6,175 nt of DNA, from the NCBI GenBank assembly GCA_964582375.1, contig CAZORL010000051.1:1-6175 (forward strand), in the 5' to 3' direction. The stretch's first letter is position 1. The number at the start of each line of letters is the position of its first letter. The notes under the pieces are model-generated. The model was not told where the DNA came from, searched no databases, and saw only the letters and a list, made by a program, of their open reading frames with translations. The translations under genes and the position numbers were made by a program. This DNA is from CAKSQF01 sp964582375. GTDB lineage: Bacteria; Bacillota; Clostridia; Oscillospirales; CAG-272. Below are positions 1-5,770 of this stretch, one piece after another.

Positions 1-63
1 AAGAACCCTCCGAAATTCTGCCCCGAATGCGGAGATATCTTCAATGAGGGCGACACAATTTGA
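1..63 (+). CDS. 3' end of a zinc-ribbon protein, probably SPFH-domain (YdjI-like); 5' part outside window
   Basis: Only the last 20 codons and the TGA stop are present. The peptide contains one CxxC knuckle, CPECG, at visible residues 7-11, preceded by KNPPKF and followed by an acidic tail ending in GDTI. A C-terminal single-knuckle zinc ribbon of this kind is typical of SPFH-domain ('virion core') proteins of the B. subtilis YdjI type, which act at the inner face of the membrane. The neighbours downstream are YdjG-like and YdjH-like, which is the main support for that assignment. The SPFH domain itself is not in the window, so another zinc-ribbon protein cannot be excluded. The stop codon overlaps the TTG start of the next gene, suggesting translational coupling. 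Confidence 0.6.
   Translation, partial: KNPPKFCPECGDIFNEGDTI
46..50 (+). promoter_or_regulatory. Ribosome binding site (GAGGG) supporting a TTG start
   Basis: GAGGG lies nine bases upstream of the TTG at 60, inside the end of the preceding reading frame. The alternative in-frame ATG at 87 is preceded by AT-rich sequence with no purine-rich site, so this element favours the TTG start. Confidence 0.45.
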
Positions 64-482
64 TCGCTGATATTGCCTATATATTAATGAAGAAAAAAAC
101 ACTTTCCGTGTCCGATCTAACGGCAATATCGATCTCCTGCGGTCACGCAGATCGCACATGTGCATACTCGTTTGCGATGATCAAAGAGGCGGACGGTTGG
201 TATCTTGATGCGGATCTCTTTGAGAGATCGATCAGCAAAAGAGCGATCGATACCGAGCGTGCGAACGAGATCTTGGCGATCATCGAGGATCGGGGGATCA
301 TACGAGAGGCAAATAAGCAAAAAGAGCAAAAAGGGCGAAAAAAGCTCTTTCACATCCCTGATGAGTCAGTATACTCATTGGCACTCACCTTTTCGGACGG
401 AGAGATCAAACGTTTCCCGAAAAGGCAAGGCGAGCTTGAGACAGCTTTTTACAGGCTCGTCGAGGAAAAACAAAATAAATGA
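60..482 (+). CDS. Hypothetical protein with SISCGH motif, 140 aa
   Basis: I do not recognise a named family. The protein has no signal peptide or obvious membrane helix and is probably cytoplasmic. It has an SISCGH motif at residues 24-29, a stretch of aromatic and charged residues around DGWYLDADLF (residues 45-54), a helical segment rich in E, I and A, a Lys/Arg-rich linker near residues 81-94, and a C-terminal part containing LTFSDG followed by a helix ending in FYRLVEE. The small alpha/beta layout with DGW and FSDG turns suggests a compact ligand- or protein-binding domain, but this is inference. The TTG start overlaps the upstream stop (TTGA) and has a GAGGG site; the ATG at 87 would give 131 aa. 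Its place between a probable SPFH gene and a YdjG-like gene suggests a role in the same membrane-associated complex. Confidence 0.75.
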   Translation: MIADIAYILMKKKTLSVSDLTAISISCGHADRTCAYSFAMIKEADGWYLDADLFERSISKRAIDTERANEILAIIEDRGIIREANKQKEQKGRKKLFHIPDESVYSLALTFSDGEIKRFPKRQGELETAFYRLVEEKQNK

Positions 483-490
483 CGGCAAAA

Positions 491-506
491 TCGTATAAAA
501 ATACGA
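491..506 (+). other. Short inverted repeat just upstream of a ribosome binding site
   Basis: TCGTAT (491-496) and ATACGA (501-506) form a perfect six-base stem with an AAAA loop. The 3' arm ends in the first base of the AAAGGAG site of the next gene. The stem is short and AT-rich with no following T-run, so it is not a terminator; at most it could modulate access to the ribosome binding site. Confidence 0.3.
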
Positions 507-512
507 AAGGAG
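506..512 (+). promoter_or_regulatory. Strong ribosome binding site (AAAGGAG) for a TTG start
   Basis: AAAGGAG is seven bases upstream of the TTG at 520. This spacing is close to ideal, and the resulting protein begins only a few residues before its first zinc-binding cysteine, as expected for the family, so the TTG start is well supported. Confidence 0.75.
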
Positions 513-519
513 TACTGTT

Positions 520-1614
520 TTGGGTAACTTACAAGAGTACAAGTGTCCGTGTTGCGGAGGCGCGATAGAGTTTGACAGCAGTCTGCAAAAGATGAAATGT
601 CCCTATTGTGACACCGAATTTGAAATGGAAACGCTTGCGGGCTACGATGCTGACCTGCAAAACGATAAGGCGGACGAAATAAGTTGGGGGAGCACAGGCG
701 GCTCGGAATGGCAGAGCGGCGAGGTCGATAATCTCGGCATGTATGTCTGCGATTCCTGCGGTGGCGAGATCGTTGCCGACGATACGACAGCCGCAACATC
801 CTGTCCGTTCTGCGGCAATCCGGTTGTCATGAAGGGACGCCTGTCGGGATCTTTGAAGCCTGACTTCATAATCCCCTTCAAACTTGACAAAAAAGCCGCA
901 AAAGAGGCACTTCAGAAGCATTACAGCGGCAAACGCTTGCTCCCGAAGGTATTCAAGGACGAAAATCACATCGACGAGATCAAGGGCGTTTATCTTCCGT
1001 TCTGGCTCTATGATGCCGATGTCAACGCCCGTATTCGCTACCGCGCTACAAAAGTTCGCAAATGGAGCGATGACGAGTACGATTACACCGAAACAGAGCA
1101 TTTTTCGGTGCAAAGAGGCGGAAATATCGGATTTGAGAAAGTCCCCGTCGATGGCTCGACCAAGGTGGACAATACACTCATGGAATCGATCGAGCCTTAT
1201 AATTTCAATGAGGCAGTCGATTTTCAGACAGCATATCTCGCAGGCTATCTTGCCGACAAATATGACGTTGACTCCGAGGCGAGCAAAACACGCGCCGTTG
1301 AGCGTGTCAAAAAGTCTACCGAAGAAGCTTTTGAGGCAACAGTCGAGGGATACGCGACCGTGAAGACCGAAAGTTGCAGTATCGACCTTAAAAACGGCAG
1401 TGCTAAATACGCGCTCTATCCGTTATGGCTGCTCAATACGACCTGGAACGGTAAAAAGTACACATTCGCGATGAATGCGCAGACAGGTAAGCTCGTCGGC
1501 GATCTTCCGCTCGATAAGTCGGCGGCAAGAAAATGGACGATAGGTCTCACCGCCGTCTGCACCGTCGCAACTTATGCGGCGGCATGGTTACTTCATCTGA
1601 TCGGATTACTGTAA
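520..1614 (+). CDS. Membrane-anchored protein with two tandem TFIIB-type zinc ribbons (YdjG-like), 364 aa
   Basis: The N-terminus carries two zinc ribbons with the same spacing, CxxC-x14-CxxC: Cys9/12 with Cys27/30, and Cys77/80 with Cys95/98. They are separated by an acidic Gly/Ser-rich linker at about residues 40-72. A conserved body follows, starting near LKPDFIIPFKLDK and including GVYLPFWLYD, then YPLWLLNTTWNGKKYTFAMN and GKLVGDLPLDK, which are hallmarks of the YdjG-like family annotated as TFIIB-type zinc-ribbon proteins. Residues 340-361 form one C-terminal membrane helix, so the zinc ribbons are probably cytoplasmic. In B. subtilis, YdjG and YdjH sit in the membrane and help recruit the SPFH protein YdjI, which works with PspA. 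The same partners occur on either side here. Despite the TFIIB name, a role in transcription is not indicated. The stop overlaps the next gene's ribosome binding site. Confidence 0.88.
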   Translation: MGNLQEYKCPCCGGAIEFDSSLQKMKCPYCDTEFEMETLAGYDADLQNDKADEISWGSTGGSEWQSGEVDNLGMYVCDSCGGEIVADDTTAATSCPFCGNPVVMKGRLSGSLKPDFIIPFKLDKKAAKEALQKHYSGKRLLPKVFKDENHIDEIKGVYLPFWLYDADVNARIRYRATKVRKWSDDEYDYTETEHFSVQRGGNIGFEKVPVDGSTKVDNTLMESIEPYNFNEAVDFQTAYLAGYLADKYDVDSEASKTRAVERVKKSTEEAFEATVEGYATVKTESCSIDLKNGSAKYALYPLWLLNTTWNGKKYTFAMNAQTGKLVGDLPLDKSAARKWTIGLTAVCTVATYAAAWLLHLIGLL

Positions 1615-1619
1615 GGAGG
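1613..1619 (+). promoter_or_regulatory. Ribosome binding site (AAGGAGG) overlapping the upstream stop codon
   Basis: AAGGAGG begins within the TAA stop of the zinc-ribbon gene and lies eight bases before the ATG at 1628. It is a near-perfect Shine-Dalgarno sequence and ties translation of the two genes together, as expected for proteins made in similar amounts. Confidence 0.75.
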
Positions 1620-1627
1620 GGCGGACA

Positions 1628-2434
1628 ATGAAAAGAACAAATAAGATAATTTTCGCACTCTTGATGGTTCTCGCCGTCTGCGTCAGCTCTTTCACCGTTT
1701 TCGGCGATGTAATTGTTGCACCTCGCCTTTCCGATGGTGCAAATCTGCTCTCCGAGTCCGAGGCAAGCTCCCTTTTGGAAAAGCTTAACGAGATCAGTGA
1801 CCGACAAAAGGTCGATGTCGTGGTAGCTACGGTAGACACGACCGAGGAACTCTCGATCGAAGAATGTGCCGATCTGTTCTATGAGCTGTCGGGATTCGGT
1901 TTCGGTACCGAGAAAGACGGACTGCTTTTGCTTGTTGATAAAGGAAACGGCAAGTGGCATATATCTACAAGCGGTTATGCGATAGAGGCATTTACCGATG
2001 AAGGCATCGAATATATAGGCAGGCAGATAAAGCCCTTCCTTTCGGATGGCGATTTTAACGGCGCATTTGTTAGGTTTGCCGAGCTTTGCGATGATTTTAT
2101 CACGCAGGCAAGGACAGGCGAGCCTTATACTAAAGCAAACCTACCGCGAGAGGCACTCTCGCTTGTTTGGATACCGCTTTCGCTGATCATCGGATTTATC
2201 ATTGCGCTGATCGTGGTCGGTAATATGAAGGGCAAGCTGAAGAGCGTGCGCACACAGACCAAGGCTGACAGCTATGTCAAAAAGGACAGCATGAACCTGA
2301 CAGACAGCCGAGATCTCTTCCTCTATCGAACGCTCACGAAAACCAAAAAAGCGAACGAACAAAAATCGTCTGATAGCTCAACCCATGAATCCGAGTCGGG
2401 CAAAACGCACGGCGGCGGCGGTGGATCTTTTTGA
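1628..2434 (+). CDS. TPM-domain membrane protein (YdjH/YgcG type), 268 aa
   Basis: Residues 1-26 form a signal peptide: Lys/Arg start, hydrophobic core IIFALLMVLAVCV, then a likely cleavage site near VFG-D. Residues about 34-160 match the TPM domain (TLP18.3/Psb32/MOLO-1). The visible features are LSDGANLLSESE at its start, VDVVVATVD, the DGLLLLVDKGNGKWHIS strand pair, SGYAIEAFTDEGI and the closing helix. One membrane helix spans residues 177-198, followed by a Lys/Arg-rich stretch (positive-inside), a Ser/Thr/Lys tail and a terminal HGGGGGSF, a common ending in this family. The TPM domain is therefore outside the cell and the tail in the cytoplasm. With the preceding zinc-ribbon protein it reproduces the ydjG-ydjH pair of Bacillus. 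Bacterial TPM domains are linked to membrane-protein quality and stress roles; enzymatic activity is unproven. The next gene begins 17 bases downstream. Confidence 0.88.
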   Translation: MKRTNKIIFALLMVLAVCVSSFTVFGDVIVAPRLSDGANLLSESEASSLLEKLNEISDRQKVDVVVATVDTTEELSIEECADLFYELSGFGFGTEKDGLLLLVDKGNGKWHISTSGYAIEAFTDEGIEYIGRQIKPFLSDGDFNGAFVRFAELCDDFITQARTGEPYTKANLPREALSLVWIPLSLIIGFIIALIVVGNMKGKLKSVRTQTKADSYVKKDSMNLTDSRDLFLYRTLTKTKKANEQKSSDSSTHESESGKTHGGGGGSF

Positions 2435-2441
2435 AAAGAGG
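2434..2441 (+). promoter_or_regulatory. Ribosome binding site (AAAAGAGG) that fixes the start of the surface-protein gene at 2452
   Basis: AAAAGAGG lies ten bases upstream of the ATG at 2452. The in-frame TTG at 2431, which overlaps the TPM stop, has only a weak GGTGGA stretch before it and would put the extra residues MKRGNVK before the signal peptide. The ATG is therefore the better start. Confidence 0.6.
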
Positions 2442-2451
2442 TAATGTAAAA

Positions 2452-5145
2452 ATGAAGAGAAAAATATTATCATCCGTGCTGTCGCTTTTCTGTGTGGCAG
2501 TCATGATCATCGGCAGCATGGCAGCTCTCGCCACACCCGTGTCGGCGGAGGAAAGCTACACCCCCTATCCTGTCCCTCTGAAGGCTACGAAAGACGGCGC
2601 ACCGGAAGGCTACGATGGCATCACAGTCGGAAAAGTCTACGAGCACGCTTATTATACAGTTGACATGGATTTCCTGCTGGATGGTTTTTCCGCAGAGAAT
2701 TTTTTCAAGGAACACAGTCAATGTGACCTTTATTTGTGCTTCATTGACAATGGAGACTGGTTCTATTCCGATGCAAAGGCGTCCTATTTCCTCAATGGTT
2801 CCTCAACGGATTGGTCCTGGGAATATCCGTATATTACCTATAAGTATGAGGACACACCCTATGAAAAGGCTGTTTGGCACCTTGATTATCCCATCGGGAA
2901 ATTTACAGCGCCCTTTACCGCTCCGCGGGTGACAGTGATGTTTGACCTCCACAATGAAACGCCCCGCTTTAAGTACTCATTGGCACTGGAGATCAGAGAC
3001 CATAAAACCGATGAAGTCGTTTTTACCAAAAGAATCCGAATCAATTTGTGCACGTCCCCCACCAGGATCGGAGAGCTCGAGATCCAGAATTTTGATTTCC
3101 AGCAAAAGCACGGCTTCCTCCTGAAAAGGGATACCAAGGATGTGTGGTGCGATGCCGGCAATGTCGAATCCATCCGGTATCTGGCGGAGGATAAAAAGAC
3201 CGAGTACACCGAAACCGCAGCCAGAGCCGGGATGACGGGCTGGATCGAGTTTACCGTCTCAAAAGCGCAAAAGGGATGTCTTTTTGACTCCAAGGTGGAT
3301 GCGAGCCTCTTTGCCGGCGGCTATACCGGTACAACGGTAAATACTACCACTGCGTCAGATGGCAGTTGGTGCAAAGCCTACTTCCACTTCTCAATTCCCG
3401 ATGACAACACATATGTCATCAAGAAGGGGACGATCAAACTCACCGCCCCGAAGGCCGACTCGAAGGTCGACAGCAAGGTTGACCTTTCGAATGTCGAGCT
3501 TGTCCCGGGCAGAGACTCCGTAAAACCCACACCGCAGTTCAAGGCAGGCGAGGCTCTCTGGCTGAACATGAACAGGCGGACTCTAAAGCTGACCCCCGTG
3601 ACCTCCTTCTCGGCGCTGAACAGCTATCGGGCCCTGGTCAAGCTGGAGCCCCACGGCAGCTATTATTTCAACGCTGACTCGGATATCAAGGTGCCCGGCG
3701 CGGAAAACTTCACGATCAAATACCGTAAGGCCGGCGATTTGGACGGCAATGTCAAGGAAGACGGCTGGTATCTGCTGGTCACCTTCCCCATTGTCGCAAT
3801 GAGCACATTTGATCTTGAGATCGGTTACGACAAATCGAACATAACGGCAACGCAGAACGACAGGGCATACCTGACAGCCACAAGCTCCTGTGATCTGTCC
3901 AAAGCGACCGATGTCAGCGTACAGTGGTATTGGTCGGCTGATATCACCAAAGATCCGATTGGTGAGATCTGCGCGGCAAGCGACGGCGATCTCAAGCTGC
4001 AGCTTGACACATCGACGGTCGGCACGAGCTACTACAAGTGCGTGATCTCATGCATGCTCGACGGCAAGGCGGCGAAAATATCATATCCGATTACCGAGTG
4101 GGTAAAGGTCACGATCAACGCAAAGCCAAAAGAGCCATTCAAGATCAGCCCGGTCGGAAGTCAGAATGTCACTGTTAATTCGCCCGATGACGATTTCTCG
4201 TTTGAAGTCTCGACCAAAAATGCAGCAGGCGATGTCAAATTCGTTTGGCAGGCGTGCGACAAAGACGGCAAGGTCACAAATGCATCAGTCCTCGGAAACG
4301 GTCAGGCACTGCTTATCAACGGTCTGCCCGAATCCGAAAACGGAAAGACCAAATACTACAAGTGTACCGCGACAAGCGGCAGCGAGACTTCGTCTGTCGT
4401 CTTCTCCGCAAAGCTTGAAATAACATATTTCGATCTTACGATCACATATTCGAAGACCGATGTAACCGTCGAGCAAGGCGGCAAGGCGGAGATCACCGCG
4501 CAGACAAATGTCGATCCGATGCTTGCGTCCAATTTGAATGTCGTTTGGTATGTTGCCGATGACGCAAATGGAAAGAACGAAAAGGTTCTCGGCGGAGCAA
4601 ACACACCGAAAATTACTCTGCCGACCGACAAAGTCGGAACGAAATACTACCGTTGTGTAGTGTCTTGCGTGGTTGACGGCGAATACAGCAAGCTTGTCTA
4701 CACCTCGACAAAGTGGGTAAAGGTCACAGTCACCGCCAAAGGTGAAGTGCCGACGACATCGAACAAACCTGAGTCGTCGAACAAACCGGAGACTTCGAAC
4801 AAGCCGGAGACTTCGAACAAGCCGGAGACTTCGAATAAACCCGATACCTCAACAACCACCCCCGAGATACCGAACGATCCCGCAACATCGACCAAAGTGC
4901 CCAATACCACGACGACCGAGCAGCCGTCGGTGACCACAAAGACACCTATCACCGAAGATCCGAGCGACCCGAGCGATCCGAACACCAAGCCGAGTGATCC
5001 GACTGAAAAGAAGGATCCAACCGATCACGATGATCAAGATCAAAAAGAGGATTCGTCCCTGATATGGATCATAATCGTGGCAGTTGTAGTTGTGCTCGCG
5101 GCAGGTGCGGTTGTAGTTGTTATAGTTATCAAGAAGAAAAAATAA
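2452..5145 (+). CDS. Secreted, membrane-anchored surface protein with three Ig-like domains and Thr/Pro stalk, 897 aa
   Basis: I do not recognise a named full-length family. From the ATG at 2452, residues 1-32 are a signal peptide with likely cleavage after VSA. Residues about 33-340 are a beta-rich region rich in Trp, Tyr and Phe with no motif I can name. Residues about 357-447 form a second beta domain with the pattern Y.A.V.L....Y.F.AD....V.G....LLVTFP seen in clostridial surface-protein repeats. Three Ig-like domains follow at about residues 453-558, 563-659 and 660-763, each with a core Trp and a YYKC/YYRC strand. Residues 764-869 are a Thr/Pro/Asn/Ser stalk turning Asp-rich, then a membrane helix (870-893) and a KKKK tail. 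There is no LPXTG sortase motif, so anchoring is by the helix. The role is likely adhesion, sensing or binding at the cell surface. It follows the TPM gene closely and may be its outward-facing partner. Codon use differs between the N-terminal third and the Ig part. Confidence 0.85.
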   Translation: MKRKILSSVLSLFCVAVMIIGSMAALATPVSAEESYTPYPVPLKATKDGAPEGYDGITVGKVYEHAYYTVDMDFLLDGFSAENFFKEHSQCDLYLCFIDNGDWFYSDAKASYFLNGSSTDWSWEYPYITYKYEDTPYEKAVWHLDYPIGKFTAPFTAPRVTVMFDLHNETPRFKYSLALEIRDHKTDEVVFTKRIRINLCTSPTRIGELEIQNFDFQQKHGFLLKRDTKDVWCDAGNVESIRYLAEDKKTEYTETAARAGMTGWIEFTVSKAQKGCLFDSKVDASLFAGGYTGTTVNTTTASDGSWCKAYFHFSIPDDNTYVIKKGTIKLTAPKADSKVDSKVDLSNVELVPGRDSVKPTPQFKAGEALWLNMNRRTLKLTPVTSFSALNSYRALVKLEPHGSYYFNADSDIKVPGAENFTIKYRKAGDLDGNVKEDGWYLLVTFPIVAMSTFDLEIGYDKSNITATQNDRAYLTATSSCDLSKATDVSVQWYWSADITKDPIGEICAASDGDLKLQLDTSTVGTSYYKCVISCMLDGKAAKISYPITEWVKVTINAKPKEPFKISPVGSQNVTVNSPDDDFSFEVSTKNAAGDVKFVWQACDKDGKVTNASVLGNGQALLINGLPESENGKTKYYKCTATSGSETSSVVFSAKLEITYFDLTITYSKTDVTVEQGGKAEITAQTNVDPMLASNLNVVWYVADDANGKNEKVLGGANTPKITLPTDKVGTKYYRCVVSCVVDGEYSKLVYTSTKWVKVTVTAKGEVPTTSNKPESSNKPETSNKPETSNKPETSNKPDTSTTTPEIPNDPATSTKVPNTTTTEQPSVTTKTPITEDPSDPSDPNTKPSDPTEKKDPTDHDDQDQKEDSSLIWIIIVAVVVVLAAGAVVVVIVIKKKK
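3808..4125 (+). repeat. Ig-like domain 1 of the surface protein
   Basis: The segment runs from FDLEIGYDK to WVKVTINAK. It has Cys in the predicted B strand (SSCDL), a QWYW core Trp segment in the C strand, and YYKCVISC in the F strand. It is closest to domain 3: both share the VSC/ISC extension, a DG turn and a W-V-K-V-T ending, and the shared ending is also similar at DNA level. This points to duplication within the gene. Confidence 0.65.
4138..4428 (+). repeat. Ig-like domain 2 of the surface protein
   Basis: This is a diverged copy with VKFVWQACDKDG in the C-strand position and KYYKCTATSG in the F strand. It lacks the second cysteine after YYKC and the WVKVT ending found in domains 1 and 3, so it is either an older duplicate or a different Ig subtype. 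Confidence 0.6.
4429..4740 (+). repeat. Ig-like domain 3 of the surface protein
   Basis: The segment runs from FDLTITYSK to WVKVTVTAK and parallels domain 1 from start to end: FDL opening, VVWYV core Trp, GTKYYRCVVSC and KWVKVT. The B-strand cysteine of domain 1 is absent here. The stalk follows directly. Confidence 0.65.
4759..4848 (+). repeat. Five 18-bp tandem repeats encoding SNKPE(T/S/D) in the stalk
   Basis: Units lie at 4759-4776, 4777-4794, 4795-4812, 4813-4830 and 4831-4848 and encode SNKPES, SNKPET three times and SNKPDT. Units 3 and 4 are identical in DNA, and units 1, 2 and 5 differ by a few bases. Because each unit is a multiple of three, gain or loss by slippage would change stalk length without breaking the frame. 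A shorter GATCCGAGC-type repeat encoding DPSDPSDP follows near 4957-4981. Confidence 0.9.
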
Positions 5146-5153
5146 TATATAAT
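5126..5153 (+). promoter_or_regulatory. Weak sigma-A-type promoter candidate before the DUF6935-like gene
   Basis: TATAAT at 5148-5153 is a perfect -10 match in an AT-rich stretch, and TTATCA at 5126-5131 matches four of six -35 positions with a 16-base spacer. The predicted start would fall near 5160, inside the ribosome binding site, leaving a leader of only about 14 bases. The -35 also lies inside the preceding coding region. This may be a chance match in AT-rich DNA. Confidence 0.25.
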
Positions 5154-5157
5154 ATAC

Positions 5158-5165
5158 AAAAGGAG
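5158..5165 (+). promoter_or_regulatory. Ribosome binding site (AAAAGGAG)
   Basis: AAAAGGAG lies eight bases before the ATG at 5174 and confirms that start. There is no hairpin with a T-run between the preceding stop and this site, so read-through from the surface-protein gene is possible. Confidence 0.75.
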
Positions 5166-5173
5166 AAAAAACA

Positions 5174-5743
5174 ATGAGTATTTTTGACAAGCTGAAAAGT
5201 TCAGCAAAACAGGCTGTAAACACGGCTGCACAGTCGGTCGGCACGAAGCGTGAGAAATTCACCTTCACATCGCTCCCCGAGAGCCTTGCCGAGATGCAGG
5301 CACTTCCCGAGGCATCCCTTGACACACCTCAGAAAACAGCGGCACTTACTCTTCTTGCCCTCTGTGCATATGCGGCTGACAAGAACATAGGCACTGAGAT
5401 GCTCAACTGGCTGAGAGGTCCGCGTGCACTGAACGGTCAGGACATATCCTTCCTAAACGACCGTTTCCGCGACGGCAAGACATATCTTCCTTTCACCTAC
5501 TTTGAGGGATCGACCCCCGAGAACAATTACACCCCGACCGAGCCTTACACTGTCGTTATCGAGAGCAACCACACCTCAAACGACGAGGCAGGTTACATGA
5601 AGCTCTTTATCCCCTGTGGCGGTGCGGACGATCCCCGTCCGATCAAGCTCCGTCAGCGCGGCAGTGACGGCAAGTGGTTCTTGTGGGAGCAGTACCTTCT
5701 GACAGGCGTCCGCACCCCCAAATCCGCCGATCCGTGGGCATAA
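5174..5743 (+). CDS. DUF6935-like soluble protein, 189 aa
   Basis: The protein begins with an amphipathic helix, MSIFDKLKSSAKQAVN, then a linker to TFTSLPESLAEMQALPEA. A helical block follows (TPQKTAALTLLALCAYAADK), then RGPRALNGQDISFLNDRF, then a beta-rich half with YTVVIESNHTS, GYMKLFIPCGGAD, PRPIKLRQRGSDGKWFLWEQY and a final LLTGVRTPKSADPWA. The whole layout resembles the clostridial family annotated DUF6935, whose members start with an FDKLK-type helix and end in a GVR-P...DPWA motif; I make this match from memory, not from a search. There is no signal peptide or membrane helix, so it is probably cytoplasmic, and the N-terminal amphipathic helix could associate with membranes. Length looks complete. 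Function is unknown. It lies 28 bases after the surface-protein gene and before another small soluble protein. Confidence 0.8.
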   Translation: MSIFDKLKSSAKQAVNTAAQSVGTKREKFTFTSLPESLAEMQALPEASLDTPQKTAALTLLALCAYAADKNIGTEMLNWLRGPRALNGQDISFLNDRFRDGKTYLPFTYFEGSTPENNYTPTEPYTVVIESNHTSNDEAGYMKLFIPCGGADDPRPIKLRQRGSDGKWFLWEQYLLTGVRTPKSADPWA

Positions 5744-5751
5744 ACACAAGC

Positions 5752-5758
5752 AAAGGAG
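5752..5758 (+). promoter_or_regulatory. Ribosome binding site (AAAGGAG) with long spacing
   Basis: AAAGGAG lies 12 bases before the ATG at 5771, longer than the seven to ten bases seen for the other genes here. No nearer start codon exists in frame, so the ATG stands, possibly with reduced initiation. Confidence 0.6.
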
Positions 5759-5770
5759 ACTAGTATTATT

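Noticed and set aside
494..499. TATAAA as a -10 promoter element for the zinc-ribbon gene
   Set aside because: No -35-like sequence is found 16-18 bases upstream, and the region there is a run of A and T within the previous gene.
491..506. Inverted repeat considered as a terminator
   Set aside because: The stem is six bases, AT-rich and followed by AAGGAG, not a T-run.
529..1113. Long open frame on the minus strand opposite the zinc-ribbon gene (194 aa)
   Set aside because: It has no recognisable domain or ribosome binding site and lies wholly opposite a gene with clear family motifs.
2444..2449. ATGTAA, a start codon directly followed by a stop, between the ribosome binding site and the surface-gene ATG
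   Set aside because: It lies only two bases from the AGAGG site, too close for initiation, and is probably chance.
2431..2451. TTG start at 2431 overlapping the TPM stop, giving a 904-aa surface protein
   Set aside because: The AAAAGAGG site lies ten bases before the ATG at 2452, and the signal peptide begins naturally at that ATG; the TTG has no good site upstream.
4741..5058. Repeat-rich stalk considered as a CRISPR-like array
   Set aside because: Repeats are 18 bp, directly adjacent with no spacers, in frame, and code for a Pro/Thr stalk.
4698..5325. Minus-strand frames opposite the stalk, including one with repeated SGLFEV
   Set aside because: Their repeats simply mirror the 18-bp tandem repeats of the + strand, and there is no start signal.
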